Shown: positions 39,401 through 46,455, counted from the first letter of the stretch. The stretch: DNA of 64,000 nucleotides from Hyalella azteca (GCF_000764305.2 NW_025943677.1:1-64000), one strand, 5' to 3'. The notes: generated from the letters alone by a model not told the origin. A program made the numbers and translations.

Positions 39401-42400
39401 GAGCCACAAAAAGTCAGCAAAAAGTTATGTAAATCAATTAATGTGACGAATTAAGAGTCACAAAAGGTCCAGAATAAATCAAGTAACAATTAATGAGTTG
39501 AATTATCAGCTCCAAATGGCCAGTACTACAAGAAATCAATAAACAATGAAATGATAAGATACGCAAGGTCTACACAAAAAATATAAGGTAATAAATATTT
39601 TATAAAACAGCAAGAAAGACTAACGTTATCGTAAGGGATGTGCGGGAGCTCGCCACGTAGGGCGTGGTAGACCTGCGACAGGTAGGAGATCATGCAGATT
39701 CTGTCGGGCACCTCTGCTTCTGCCATCTCCACACCCGTCATTATCTGTACGCAGAGAGTGGCTGTCAGGGTAAGCTGCAGGGCTGTGTTTCGATTTAAAT
39801 AAAGCATTTATTCGACTTTTAAATAACCAATAAACAGTGAAATCAATTCCATAGTTTGAATATAATAATGATTAATTCCATTACTGAATCAACAAAATTC
39901 TTCTAGATTTAAACGTCAAATGCCGTTACAGTACAAATAGTGCACTGCCGTTTAATAGAGTTGGAAGCTTGTTCAAGGATGAACTTCAAGTCGGTAAATG
40001 ACTCCCAATGAATATTTAAAGCTCGTTACCCAGGTGTACACGACTTAAATGAGGCCCAATGAATGAGATAATAAGCTACTGAATGAATAATAACGATAAT
40101 GAATAAGTTCATTCATAAGGTTTCACAAACTGCACTGACCGGAGAGACACCAAACTCTGAGAGGAGGACGTCAAAAGCCAGCTGGTTGTTGAGTGCTCTG
40201 CTCTGGGGCGACAGCTCGGCAAATGGGATGAGCTCTGGGCGGTAGCGGTGCAAAATACCGCACAGAGCTAAGCCGTCCTGAAATAATGCACAACTTTTGA
40301 ATGCTGAAGCAAAAGTAGGAGCGAAACCAATCTGGCTTGAAAGGTAGTAAAAGTATGAGCAAAATCAGCTGGTTCGATAAGGTATCATTTGTTTTCAGTT
40401 CAATTTATAGCAAGAATGAAATGTTAAACAATGCGAATTCATTCTTTTATGATATCGATTGTGACCACTTATAAATACTATAGACCATGCATTTCCCTAT
40501 TGTTCAATACAAAAGTTCCCATTTTATTCATAGGTTTTCTATATAACCTTCCAGTTTAAACGGACCAGTTCAATCAAGAAAAAAATCTGAGTTAATCATT
40601 CAAATCTGAGTCATTTGACAGCTGAGCTCTAAAAAGATCTTGAATATCTCAACACAAAAAAAATTGGCATCGAGCTATGGTCACCTGGAAGGCTGTGGTC
40701 ATGTCTTCTATGGCCAACTCAGGGAGATGCGACACTTGTCTCTGGCACCATTTTAGTAATGCGTCCGGATCGACGAGCGAGTCTGGTAAAAAGTAACACA
40801 TTAATCATGCTGATTCGTACATGGGAGATAAATAGTTTAGATTAAAAAATTAGCATTAATGCTAATTTTCGTCATAATTATGACGAAAAATATTCTCATT
40901 CAGCTTTTAAGAATTGAGTAACAAAGAATTCCCAGGTTGTATAACAAATTATGCACAGAACGAAACAAATCAAGTTCAGGACAAGACTACTAACCATCGT
41001 GCAGTACTAACCTCTTCGTTTGCGTTTTCTGGGCAGGTCATCATCTTTGGTATCGTGTTTGAGGTTGAGGTGTGGGGCAACAGTGGACGTGTTGCTTGTG
41101 ACGTAAATAGCCAAGCTGTCTGGGTCATCAGTAGAGAACAGATGACGAACTTGGAAGGGCAATACAGCGCGAGTGTTGATTGTAGGATATCGTGACCACG
41201 GCTCCAGCATGTAAGCGCTCTGATCTGCACGAGGCATGAATTTGCCCAAACCATTAATAATTTTTCAACACTTTAGTTGTCCAGTTTGTACCTTTTCCGT
41301 CAAAATTTAATACAATTCAAGGACTGCACCTATTATCAACTGATGGAAATCCAACTCTGTAGCGAGTACGGTGACATACATGACTATAGATGCCGTCAAC
41401 TGGGGTGACTTCGGCCGCGTTTTTTGATTTTGTTTTGCAAACAAAAACGGGGTTTTAAACGCCAGGGTCGTAAACGAGGTCATAAACGCCGGAGTGACTT
41501 TGGCCATCGTTTATGACCCCGCTTTTGTTTGCCAAACAAAATCAAAAACGCGGCCGAAGTCACCCCGGCGGCCGAAGTCACCCCGGCAGGTAGCTTTTTT
41601 GTTTAGAAAATAAATAGTTTTCATCAGAAGCCTTAACTAGATATATACCTATTATCAATACCAATAAATTTTAATTGAAAATTGTGTGAACTTAGCGGAA
41701 GCATCCACACTTTTGTGTACCTTTACTGAGGTTCCTAGGCGTGGTCTGGGCCAGGAGTCTGTAGATGCTCTCACGCTCAGCCAGCACCTCCAGAGGGTTG
41801 CCCGTGGGCCCCAGCGCCGCCCAAGACTTCATCATCCAAGCGGCGTCAAACGCGCTGAGGAAGCCTCGCGCACACCCGCTTCCCGTCGGCCAAAACGGCT
41901 GACAACACAAATAACTACCTGCAGTAACTGCTCACTTACGGGGGAAAAATAATTCTAGCGTCTTTCCAATATTAGTTTAGATCATTAATAGCAGCAGTGA
42001 TGTCTCAATACAAGGTTTAGCTACGGCCGATAAGCGCATAATTAAATATTTTGATCTAGGTTGGTAAGAAAACAGTTGGATATAGAACATTCGTATTCAA
42101 CACGCGAATCATTAAGGCAATGAATAAGATTTCTAACCTCAAGCAGACTGTCGCCTACAAGCCCGAGAAGGATTCTATGCCCTCGCACTTGCTCGGCGCG
42201 ACAAGCATTCTCAGCGGCAAACATGGACGTGAAGTCAAACATGGCGACGTCAGGGTGACCGTAATGGTTAACAGCGAAGTCCAAGTGTGGCATCTGGTAG
42301 CCGGTGGAGAAATCGGCGGCTTCTCTGGCGTAGTCCTGCAGAGCCTCGCGGTCAACGTTGTTGGGGTGCAGTAGCTGCTGAGTGTCCATCAAGTCCTGAA

Positions 42401-45130
42401 AAGGAAAGTTCGGATGATTTGAGAAATGATTTTGCAAGAACAAATGTCATTTTAAACAATAACACCAATAAAAAATTAAATAAAAATGACATGTATTCAG
42501 TCAGTGAGTGGTTTTTGATTGGGAGCAAATGCAAAAGGGACATTAGTAGCTTTCAATCGCAACATTGAGGCAGAAGTATCAGTGTAACCAAATAAAATAT
42601 TTTACTTCAACTTGGAGAAATATTTAAAAGAAAACAATCAAATTTACCACCAATTTTTCAGTGAATTTTAGTGCCTCTGAACATTTTTGCAGCATTCCGT
42701 GAATCCATTTCGGGTAGAAATCATAGTGTTAGATCCTAACCTGAATAATGACACCCTTGTCCAGGAGCGACTGTTTCTTGGCAGTCATAACAAAATAATG
42801 AGTCTCATCCTTGTAATAGACGATGTTCTCAAGATCGATTCTCGTGGCAGCTTTCAGCTCCTTGAAGAACTTCTGGTTGAAGATGAATGCAACGCCGCTG
42901 ATTTCCTGAGCAAATGCGAACACAAACGTGACTACAGAAATTACAAAATTTACATTAGGCCTAGTTGAGTTACCATACATACAACATAATTCAGAACCAA
43001 GAATTAAATTAAAAAAATATATATAACCCAAGATATGATTTTTCAGCATGTAATCAAATTACAAAAAGAAAAATAAAAAGTCAACAAGCCAGTTCAATAA
43101 TGAATGCAGCAATCAAGGTAAAGAATAAGAGGCCTTGAGCTACTAGTCACCGGGACCGACGACTCTCCCTCGGTGCGTCTGTTGATGAAATTTGCAGTGA
43201 CGGCGATGGCAAGCTTGCCTCTGAACTCTGTTCTGTTGAAGCCTGATAATGTGTTGCGCTTGCCATCAGCACCGATAAGGACATCGATCTCATACTGATG
43301 CAGGCTGTGGTCTGGCTGGCTGAACCGCGCTCTCCAGCCTATCTCTGGATGTTTACAGATTTTTTATTGCTTCATTGATTGCATTCAGTGAACATTGATC
43401 AGGAACGCATGGGCTGAGTCCTAAATAGCGCACCACAAAGCTGTGCTCAATAATCTATAGATGAAAAAATAATTCTTAAATTCTTGTCTGAAATATCAAA
43501 CATGTTTTCTGTCACCAAATTTCAACCTTAAGTGACTTATAAATTTGATAACGAGAATTTGACTAAAAGAATCAAACTAGCCCATGTAAAAAAAATTTTG
43601 CATGACTGATAAATTTTCTTTCTTAAATTCAAGTTTATAGCTGGATTGGAAAATTCTATGTGCCTTGAGAGGAATTATTATCCATTAGGGAATGGACGAA
43701 GGCTTCCTTACTGCAGCAGGCTTCACTTGTTCATCATGCACGTTTTTCGTTTTCACCCAGTTTAACATGTCACAAAAAGTAAGTTCTTTTCTCATACAGG
43801 GTGTGTTACCAACATTGTCTTATTTCATTAATCATACTTAGGGAAATTCTATGGCCACTTCATTGCCTCAAGCGTTAATAAATTACCACGAGAGGTGATA
43901 GTGTTACCCACAAGAAGCAACTTACTTCACTTACAAAATAACAATCTTACTCTACTCACTTTCAGTTTGATCTTCTGGAGGAGGGATTAGCTCCTCAAAT
44001 CCAAGGCCCTCAAACACCCTGACCCCCAGCAGCAAAGCTACCTTCAGCAGGATACACTGCAGTTGTCGAATGCCTAATGTGCAAGACAGTCAATACATGC
44101 CTGTAGTTACACTAAGAAATGATGGTTTTCATAATGCAACTAACAAAAAATTTGTAATGTTTCATTTCATTCATTTTAACGTTTTATAACAAAAATTGAT
44201 AAATAATATACGAGTGGTACAATACAACAATCATAAATTGATTACAATAAAAGGTACAGAATATAAAGTTTCATGCTCATAGGATTGAACTCAACACAGT
44301 TTAGCAAACACATTTCATGGGTGACATTCATTTAAAGGTTTAGATATTGGCTAATAATGTTACTTACTGATGTGATCAATGGAGCCAGCACAAAACTTTC
44401 CATAGAATTTTTTGGCACCAAGGGCTTTGAGATCAGTGATGACAAAAGGCCAGAGATGCAGGACATTGTTTCGAGAGAAGCGATCCCTCTTCTCGACTAC
44501 CACAACCTGAGCTCCAAGAAGCTGCGCTTCAATGGCCGTGCGCAGTCCACAGGGACCACACCCAATGATCAGCACCTGCATGAAAAGTAGGCAGTTTATT
44601 CTTGAGGTTTGATCCCCCGGTATCTGAGAATAATTTTAAACGGGCATAGAAGAATGGCATCTAGCATTGTAAACAGCTAGATGAAATAAAATGGTCCTCA
44701 AGAGTTACTTTGCAGAAACATGATTCCAGAACTATTCAACAAAAAAAAATAATAATAATAAAATGTGCATAATGACTGACCAGCTCTAAAAGAATTTTAG
44801 TACCTCAATAAACAACATACTAACCTTTGAATTGGCACAAGCTTTGCCATGATTGTAGCATTTTTGAGCAGCTCTCTTATCAAATTTTGCCCAGAGAGTT
44901 TGAGCCTTCCATGACTTGAGTTTGGCTCTGAGCTTAGGGTAAAACTGTCTGATGTTGCCAGGTCTGAGTTTGAGCAAGTCACAGATCTGACGGTGATGAT
45001 GTAACACAGACTTGAATGTTGATGCAGCTATGAACTTTTCAAGCACCTCAGCTGCCAGTGCAGCTTCTGGTGATGCAGCACTAGATGCTGCAGTCTCACT
45101 CCCACCATTGTGCTGAGTGTGTTTGTACAT
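9404..45130 (-). CDS. Mical: MICAL, [F-actin]-monooxygenase (whole gene, about 30 coding exons)
   Basis: MICAL is an FAD/NADPH flavoprotein that oxidises methionines of F-actin and so disassembles filaments downstream of semaphorin-plexin signalling; that function is family knowledge. Seen here in order: monooxygenase with GxGxxG at residues 107-112 and a GD motif at 410-411; calponin-homology domain about 547-660; a spacer rich in basic and acidic helix-like sequence; a LIM domain with eight zinc ligands (C999 to H1055); an acidic, Ser/Thr-rich disordered region of about 1,800 residues; and a C-terminal bMERB Rab-binding coiled coil. Exon phases agree through 26 consecutive exons and again through the last four. 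The identified exons sum to 9,080 bp. The link between 16730 and 11278 is unresolved. The long CH-LIM spacer and huge linker resemble the long arthropod MICALs rather than vertebrate MICAL1. The ATG lies one base after a splice acceptor, so a non-coding 5' exon lies upstream. Confidence 0.93.
10392..10479 (-). CDS. Mical: MICAL bMERB exon (penultimate)
   Basis: Encodes [20 protein letters not shown] then AMLEQDRL, the last long helix (VxxRDxLxxxLEQxRL). Acceptor cgtgcag|GT, donor AG|GTAAGC. Phase 1 in, phase 2 out. Confidence 0.93.
10797..10959 (-). CDS. Mical: MICAL bMERB exon (middle)
   Basis: Encodes [20 protein letters not shown] then [20 protein letters not shown] and RLQQRTAVP, matching the conserved EWFxLVxEKxxLxRxExEL...LELEDRxxRLQQ core. 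Acceptor tttgaag|GGC, donor G|GTGAGA. Phase 0 in, phase 1 out. Confidence 0.94.
11170..11278 (-). CDS. Mical: MICAL bMERB exon (first recognised)
   Basis: Encodes [20 protein letters not shown] then [16 protein letters not shown], the central helix of the C-terminal bMERB Rab-binding domain. Acceptor tgtgcag|G (phase 2 in), donor ACT|GTGCGT (phase 0 out). The domain's first helix should lie in an exon just upstream that I could not identify. Confidence 0.9.
11728..11900. repeat. Degenerate tandem duplication in a MICAL intron
   Basis: A segment with AACAGTATATTG, GTCGTG and ATCATCTGCTT recurs two to three times, giving a fortuitous open frame on the minus strand. No coding evidence. Confidence 0.4.
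12986..13891 (-). CDS. Long ORF inside a MICAL intron, unassigned (about 300 aa)
   Basis: An open frame from ATG 13891 to TAG 12986; it is open further up to a good acceptor (ttgtttgggcag|T at about 13901). A stop-free run this long is unlikely by chance in DNA this A+T-rich. The product is Ser/Thr/Arg/Cys-rich and polar (for example [20 protein letters not shown]), similar in composition to the giant MICAL exon, with no domain I recognise. Same strand as MICAL and within the intron where a MICAL exon is missing. The strong acceptor gives phase 2 in, whereas exon 26 leaves phase 1; a weaker acceptor (cagtagag|CA) would fit exon 26. No donor of the phase needed to reach 11278 is obvious. It may be an alternative terminal exon, a skipped exon or a nested gene. 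Confidence 0.5.
   Translation of the reverse strand: MELVGDRSLPRRSLPVGVVKTLTANFENYAIGASSDHISKPHWRRQSFLDDSSCNSANDTAVRKQSRRACGRTLQRSASLYSPVASHCVVRSIQRDPAPSFESCATAPRSEIQALFMTHQHMKTSSASTFFTATASSSGCTNAPVLIPRSCAHEVPRLMATRPANDVCDGKTSSGAGISHLPVDDITAVDISTEMPGESNFSAENKRPEFSRYDCDVNYYDLRNRISNSTALAVLRRESAEEPDIFDEKSVNDVVSSQAHRHCDAVSKKPIVKSGRLKGQSQSPWSCLYSCLGGGPDSWMV
15040..15158 (-). mobile_element. Possible continuation of the Penelope-like fragment beyond the mariner
   Basis: The minus strand just past the mariner contains [20 protein letters not shown], which resembles a degraded GIY-YIG start (YVGST.RQ) and would follow the CAQC motif once the mariner is removed. Degenerate, so weakly supported. Confidence 0.4.
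15161..15967 (+). mobile_element. Defective mariner-family transposon with long inverted arms
   Basis: Flanked by TA target duplications (15159-15160 and 15968-15969). The terminal sequence CGAGGGGCATCCGGAAAGTA occurs inverted at both ends. The left 217 bp (15161-15377) and right 217 bp (15751-15967) are inverted copies with about 15 mismatches by eye and no gaps. The right arm contains the 3' end of the transposase gene, so the left arm is an inverted duplicate of it replacing the original 5' half. A 21-bp unit (CAATTCCCAAACGGGTACTAC) is tandemly doubled within each end. At 807 bp it is shorter than typical mariners (about 1.3 kb). Confidence 0.9.
15378..15846 (+). pseudogene. Mariner transposase fragment (C-terminal half, frameshifted)
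   Basis: Frame 1 (from about 15378) reads [20 protein letters not shown] then AYRATLKK; a frameshift lies near 15470-15505, after which another frame reads [20 protein letters not shown] and [15 protein letters not shown] up to the stop at 15846. HDN is the second catalytic Asp. The position of the third Asp (APSD in active mariners) is Asn here (ASSN). The N-terminal DNA-binding half with the first catalytic Asp is missing. It cannot encode an active enzyme. Confidence 0.9.
15970..16260 (-). mobile_element. Penelope-like retroelement fragment
   Basis: Minus-strand translation reads [20 protein letters not shown], then [20 protein letters not shown] and [20 protein letters not shown]. The NxFKIxSFFxxKDxLP..MxSxxVYxxxCxxC pattern is characteristic of the region leading into the GIY-YIG endonuclease of Penelope-like elements. 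The fragment breaks at the mariner insertion; a possible continuation on the other side (below 15160) reads GLYVTLRQF, reminiscent of the GIY-YIG box. Confidence 0.75.
16346..16433 (+). repeat. Dispersed Penelope-type tail with hammerhead-like core, copy 2
   Basis: Contains CTGACGATGGAGCTGGGACT then CCGAAACGTTTTCGC. Nearly identical over about 88 bp to the reverse complement of 1951-2040. The CUGANGA ... stem-loop ... GAAA arrangement is that of a hammerhead ribozyme core, which Penelope-like elements are known to carry. Confidence 0.6.
16730..16934 (-). CDS. Mical: MICAL exon 26
   Basis: Encodes [20 protein letters not shown], then a Pro/Ser/Ala-rich stretch ending STPPHAS. Acceptor tcccag|GCT, donor G|GTGACT; phase 0 in, phase 1 out. 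The next recognised exon (11278) needs phase 2 in, so at least one exon of length 3n+1 remains unplaced between them. Confidence 0.85.
17231..17397 (-). CDS. Mical: MICAL exon 25
   Basis: Encodes [20 protein letters not shown], then [20 protein letters not shown] and [12 protein letters not shown] long pyrimidine tract precedes the acceptor ttttcag|GA; donor AAG|GTGAAG. Phase 1 in, phase 0 out. Confidence 0.88.
17649..22014 (-). CDS. Mical: MICAL exon 24 (4.37-kb exon, disordered linker)
   Basis: One uninterrupted 4,366-bp reading frame (about 1,455 residues). It opens [20 protein letters not shown] and [12 protein letters not shown], a conserved acidic MICAL block, followed by a segment with [11 protein letters not shown] and [15 protein letters not shown]. 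The remainder is Ser/Thr/Pro/Asp-rich and predicted disordered. A coiled-coil-like stretch near the end ([20 protein letters not shown]) precedes DKKAQVNND. Four copies of a 10-residue repeat ([10 protein letters not shown]) lie at 17960-17841. Acceptor tttcag|ATC, donor G|GTGAGA; phase 0 in, phase 1 out. Very large exons of this type are known in long MICAL isoforms of insects. Confidence 0.93.
17841..17960. repeat. 30-bp coding tandem repeat in MICAL exon 24
   Basis: Four 30-bp units starting at 17841, 17871, 17901 and 17931 encode the 10-residue repeat [10 protein letters not shown] (minus strand) with few substitutions. Period divisible by three, so copy-number change keeps the frame. Confidence 0.85.
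22346..22509 (-). CDS. Mical: MICAL exon 23
   Basis: Encodes [20 protein letters not shown], then the basic helix [20 protein letters not shown] and [11 protein letters not shown]. Acceptor ttgcag|GC, donor GAG|GTGAGG. Phase 1 in, phase 0 out. Acidic part of the post-LIM linker. Confidence 0.87.
22896..23032 (-). CDS. Mical: MICAL exon 22
   Basis: Encodes [20 protein letters not shown] then [19 protein letters not shown]. Acceptor ttatcag|C, donor G|GTCAGT. Phase 2 in, phase 1 out. Confidence 0.86.
23327..23401 (-). CDS. Mical: MICAL exon 21
   Basis: A 75-bp exon encoding [20 protein letters not shown] then HLPK. Acceptor ctgcag|C and donor AC|GTGGGT; phase 2 in and out, agreeing with both neighbours. 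Strongly acidic. Confidence 0.85.
23701..24014 (-). CDS. Mical: MICAL exon 20 (post-LIM conserved segment)
   Basis: About 104 codons including [20 protein letters not shown], the conserved TPERxExEN block after MICAL LIM domains, then acidic/Ser sequence. The acceptor acaacag|GCG gives phase 0, matching exon 19, but its pyrimidine tract is weak, so the 5' end is less certain. Donor AG|GTTCGT, phase 2 out. Confidence 0.85.
24015..26157. other. MICAL intron sequence, first part
   Basis: A+T-rich intronic DNA with no exon or repeat family recognised on either strand. Confidence 0.5.
26158..27486 (-). CDS. Long ORF in the MICAL LIM-to-linker intron, unassigned (about 442 aa)
   Basis: Open from ATG 27486 to TAG 26158 with one ambiguous base (27089). 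The length argues for real coding. The product is Ser/Asn/Arg/Thr-rich, low in hydrophobics, with SPRTP- and SLR-type basic patches, resembling a disordered linker; no domain recognised. It lies on MICAL's strand between exons 19 and 20. Direct splicing from exon 19 (phase 0) is possible only through a poor acceptor (ggtgaccag|GTA); better acceptors inside (tctctttgag|A, caactag|G) give phase 2. It could be an alternative 3' terminal exon giving a short MICAL isoform, or a nested gene. Confidence 0.5.
   Translation of the reverse strand: MGDQVTGCLWGGSSRECCITRPRSSGWASTGDVSLRSATSTHSCRSTRNNLYRFSVIASDDIAVTDKPLKLDRGLTLSCERDDRIFWQLEAGYLFSCVPRIDLRRTKQKASSARHKGIVSGPHKTPDSVTCRXTRRTYSVSKLCLPRSSSSQINNQEERLIRTSSCRVITDQVPNQKNLTDDIINSTSPKLNVNRSDGRSFRALVRAAKPSKIPLPLRIKPGRVPGVSSPSACIVGNCISANHNPVSEVKQKSTDQNNASNNTSVVRRKDDVTTLNSNRLCLNIRTSAVRYSGTIANTLSNATSNNCVYAREVNNNALSKKCLVISQTTSLVCKIPSPRSLFCRSRTSGSLMDDKKKTIKTQQCGFFGFKEKISLRLQKTPNHFSQLSSPRTPSVVYNSHRASAKIEFHKSQRAPLSSSGWHLFHKDLNSALSVPHGDVSDA
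28996..29220. repeat. 84-bp tandem repeat, nearly three copies
   Basis: Units beginning GCTGACCCAG / GTTGACCCAG at 29001, 29085 and 29169, each with TTACCTACRGAAG and TGTAGACAGGAAGGCC. The third copy is truncated. Confidence 0.85.
30729..30876. repeat. Fold-back element (MITE-like) in a MICAL intron
   Basis: The left end GGGCCATACTTTCAAAA and right end TTTTGAAAGTATAGGCCC are inverted; both carry AAAAAAAGTTAA / TTAACTTTTTTT next. About 148 bp. No coding capacity. Confidence 0.65.
33221..33321 (-). CDS. Mical: MICAL exon 19 (second half of LIM domain)
   Basis: Encodes [21 protein letters not shown]1052 and H1055 complete the second zinc site of the LIM domain. Acceptor ttggcag|GA, donor ACC|GTGAGT. 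Phase 1 in, phase 0 out, ready to join exon 20 across a 9.2-kb intron. Confidence 0.94.
33367..33490. repeat. 45-bp tandem repeat, three copies
   Basis: CAGAAAATAKCAAATAAATA then ATTCAAATCGATGAGTTCTG repeated three times in the intron just upstream of MICAL exon 19. Confidence 0.85.
34321..34498 (-). CDS. Mical: MICAL exon 18 (first half of LIM domain)
   Basis: Encodes a short Gln/Ser leader and the first zinc finger plus part of the second: C999-x2-C1002, H1020-x2-C1023, C1026-x2-C1029 ([26 protein letters not shown]). The acceptor is repeated (gatgcag|CAG|CAG), so one or two Gln may be optional. Donor G|GTGAGT, phase 0 in, phase 1 out. Confidence 0.94.
34755..34967 (-). CDS. Mical: MICAL exon 17
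   Basis: Seventy-one codons, phase 0 to 0: [37 protein letters not shown] and [19 protein letters not shown]. Coiled-coil-like and directly upstream of LIM. Acceptor gtctcag|ATG, donor CAG|GTTAGT. Confidence 0.9.
36062..36208 (-). CDS. Mical: MICAL exon 16
   Basis: Forty-nine codons: [20 protein letters not shown] then [20 protein letters not shown] and WNREAYDEK, a conserved helical stretch ahead of the LIM domain in arthropod MICALs. A long polypyrimidine tract precedes the acceptor ctacag|GAC; donor AAG|GTGAGA; phase 0 to 0. Confidence 0.92.
36547..36596. repeat. Duplicate of the MICAL exon 15 3' end
   Basis: About 50 bp nearly identical to 36728-36778, covering the last codons of exon 15 and its splice donor; a shorter third copy lies at 36691-36717. 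The duplicated donor context is intact, the upstream exon half is not. Confidence 0.75.
36745..36885 (-). CDS. Mical: MICAL exon 15
   Basis: Forty-seven codons including [20 protein letters not shown] and [10 protein letters not shown]. Acceptor cctcag|GGC, donor AAG|GTACTT, phase 0 to 0. The 3' end of this exon with its donor is duplicated downstream (36547-36596 and 36691-36717). Confidence 0.88.
36886..38182. other. MICAL intron between exons 14 and 15
   Basis: About 1.3 kb, A+T-rich, nothing recognised. Confidence 0.5.
38183..38467 (-). CDS. Mical: MICAL exon 14
   Basis: Ninety-five codons rich in Arg, Glu and Gln ([20 protein letters not shown]), then [19 protein letters not shown] and a coiled-coil-like end ([14 protein letters not shown]). 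Acceptor aaaag|GAA, donor AGC|GTGAGA, phase 0 to 0. CH-LIM spacer. Confidence 0.88.
38814..38928 (-). CDS. Mical: MICAL exon 13
   Basis: Encodes [18 protein letters not shown] then [17 protein letters not shown]. Acceptor tgtcag|G, donor GAG|GTAAGA. Phase 2 in, phase 0 out. Basic spacer sequence between CH and LIM. Confidence 0.85.
39207..39247 (-). CDS. Mical: MICAL exon 12 (41-bp small exon)
   Basis: A 41-bp exon encoding [14 protein letters not shown] between acceptor ctgcag|GAC and donor CC|GTGAGT. Its phase (0 in, 2 out) is exactly what the next exon needs, which is the main support. Confidence 0.75.
39625..39744 (-). CDS. Mical: MICAL exon 11 (end of CH domain)
   Basis: Encodes [20 protein letters not shown] and [20 protein letters not shown], the last CH helices. 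Acceptor tgtacag|ATA, donor AAC|GTTAGT, phase 0 to 0. Confidence 0.93.
40140..40277 (-). CDS. Mical: MICAL exon 10 (CH domain core)
   Basis: Encodes [19 protein letters not shown], the signature DGxALCxLxHRYRP of MICAL CH domains, then [17 protein letters not shown]. Acceptor tttcag|GAC, donor CCG|GTCAGT, phase 0 to 0. Confidence 0.94.
40685..40782 (-). CDS. Mical: MICAL exon 9 (start of CH domain)
   Basis: Encodes [20 protein letters not shown] and ends DMTTAFQ, the first helix region of the calponin-homology domain. Acceptor taccag|AC, donor CAG|GTGACC. Phase 1 in, phase 0 out. Confidence 0.9.
41012..41224 (-). CDS. Mical: MICAL exon 8 (linker from monooxygenase to CH)
   Basis: Encodes [20 protein letters not shown] and [14 protein letters not shown], matching the family's RYPNLN..V.P.QVR.LY segment, then a basic run (RKRKRRG). 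Acceptor cgtgcag|AT, donor G|GTTAGT. Phase 1 in and out. The intron upstream contains a fold-back element. Confidence 0.9.
41402..41584. repeat. Nested fold-back element in the MICAL exon 7-8 intron
   Basis: GGGGTGACTTCGGCCGCGTT at the left is inverted at the right (AACGCGGCCGAAGTCACCCC), with arms of about 50 bp. A second inner inverted pair (GGTCATAAACG / CGTTTATGACC) lies between them, and CGGCCGAAGTCACCCCGG is repeated at the right end. GC-rich against an A+T-rich intron. Confidence 0.8.
41727..41898 (-). CDS. Mical: MICAL exon 7
   Basis: Starts [20 protein letters not shown], the conserved continuation of the FAD site, then [20 protein letters not shown]. Acceptor ttgtcag|CCG, donor A|GTAAAG. 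Phase 0 in, phase 1 out. Confidence 0.95.
42138..42395 (-). CDS. Mical: MICAL exon 6 (GD motif)
   Basis: Eighty-six codons, phase 0 to 0. Contains [20 protein letters not shown] and [13 protein letters not shown]; the GD pair at residues 410-411 is the FAD-ribityl contact of this flavoprotein class. Acceptor tttcag|GAC, donor GAG|GTTAGA. Confidence 0.95.
42741..42905 (-). CDS. Mical: MICAL exon 5
   Basis: Fifty-five codons, phase 0 to 0. Contains [20 protein letters not shown], one of the most conserved stretches of the MICAL catalytic domain. Acceptor gctcag|GAA, donor CAG|GTTAGG. Confidence 0.95.
43151..43344 (-). CDS. Mical: MICAL exon 4
   Basis: Encodes [20 protein letters not shown] followed by the [10 protein letters not shown] segment and [17 protein letters not shown], all typical of MICAL monooxygenases. 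Acceptor atccag|AG, donor CCG|GTGACT. Phase 1 in, phase 0 out. Confidence 0.93.
43960..44073 (-). CDS. Mical: MICAL exon 3
   Basis: Continues the monooxygenase ([20 protein letters not shown], then [10 protein letters not shown]). Acceptor cattag|GC completes the Ser codon split from exon 2; donor a|gtgagt; phase 1 on both sides. Confidence 0.92.
44368..44575 (-). CDS. Mical: MICAL exon 2 (FAD-binding GxGxxG)
   Basis: Begins at acceptor catgcag|GTG. Encodes [20 protein letters not shown], the dinucleotide-binding GxGxxG fold (residues 107-112), followed by the conserved [20 protein letters not shown]. Donor a|gtaagta; the intron is phase 1. Confidence 0.95.
44825..45130 (-). CDS. Mical: MICAL coding exon 1
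   Basis: Residues 1-102. ATG at 45130-45128 follows the acceptor ttttcttgcag|G directly, so this exon starts with one untranslated base at 45131 and the cap site is in an unseen upstream exon. It holds the N-terminal helical part of the monooxygenase, including the motif [21 protein letters not shown] just upstream of the FAD fold. The donor AAG|GTTAGT is phase 0. Confidence 0.9.
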
Positions 45131-45131
45131 C

Positions 45132-46042
45132 CTGCAAGAAAAACTCTAATGTAGCCATAGATGATATTTTTCCAGAAACAAAATGACAAGTTTACAATAC
45201 AAAGAGATGAGTTAGTTAAAATTGAACTCCTACTATTATAGCATCATATGTGGTAAAATCACTTGCATAGATTGATACATAATCATATCTAGGATTTAAC
45301 AATTTACCTATATTGCTATCCATTATTCAACCACAAATTCAATTAGAGTTAAGATTATGTCAAGTATTACTGTAATAAGGAACAAGAACTTGAATCTCAA
45401 CTTCATGGAAAAGATCTATCATCTATATATACACTGCAGCGATAATGAAAAATGGTATTTCATAAAATATTTTTTCTTTAAAGGATAATAAATATTTTCA
45501 GTTTTCAAATTTAATGATAGTAATAAGTATATGTATATACATAATCTTTGACAAATTCAACTGAACCTTAATATTTTGAATTTTTCTAAAAACTGGCACT
45601 GGTTACCAACTTCAAGCAACTTATATTCAATAAATTAAATTAAAATTCAAGTCTTGTGAACTTTAAGCCACACATTCTGGGTTAACAGGAAATTATGGCT
45701 CCATAACGTGTAGGTACAATAAATTTGAAATTTACGCTATCAAGTCTTCTTTGAAATATTATATGTGGACAACTGAAATAGCAGCTGTATGTTTACACTG
45801 ATGGCTTATATATACTTTTGCTGTTTTAGATAAATAGTCATTCAATATATTTTAGACCATTTGAATTTTAGATATTGACAAATTTTATCTAAAATTTATG
45901 ACCATGTTGCAGTTTCATTTAGCGGTAAAAAAAATGTGATAGCCAACAGAGTGGCAACTAAAGAGCAGAAAAGCACAACTAAGAGTGGATGCCCTTCACA
46001 GACAGCTGACAGGGACACAACAAGAGTGCATACTACAAATAA
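45132..46042. other. Region upstream of the MICAL ATG exon
   Basis: A+T-rich, begins with the intron 5' of the ATG exon. The untranslated first exon and promoter were not recognised. Confidence 0.5.
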
Positions 46043-46455
46043 GGCAATCTAATGGCAATCTAGTGTACCGTAACCTAATGCAATCTAATGCATTCTAATG
46101 CAATCTAATGCATTCTAATGCAATCTAATGCATTCTAATGCAATCTATAGCATTCTAATGCAATCTAATGCATTCTAATTCAATCTAATGCATTCTAATT
46201 CAATCTAATATAACCTAATACAATCTAATGCATTCAAATTCAAACTGACACTTTCTACTGCAATCTAAAGCATTCTAATGCAATCTTATGTAACCTAATG
46301 CAATGTAATGCAATCTAATGTAACCTAATGAAATCTAATGAAATCTAATGTACTCTAATTCAATTTAATGCCTTCTGGTGCATTCTAATGCATTGCAATG
46401 AAATCTAGTGCAATGAAGTCTAGTGCAATGAAATCTAGTGCAATCAAATAAAATC
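46043..46455. repeat. 10-bp satellite, CAATCTAATG / CATTCTAATG
   Basis: About 40 degenerate copies of a 10-mer in which CAATCTAATG and CATTCTAATG alternate. Upstream of the MICAL 5' exon. G-poor on the plus strand. Confidence 0.9.
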
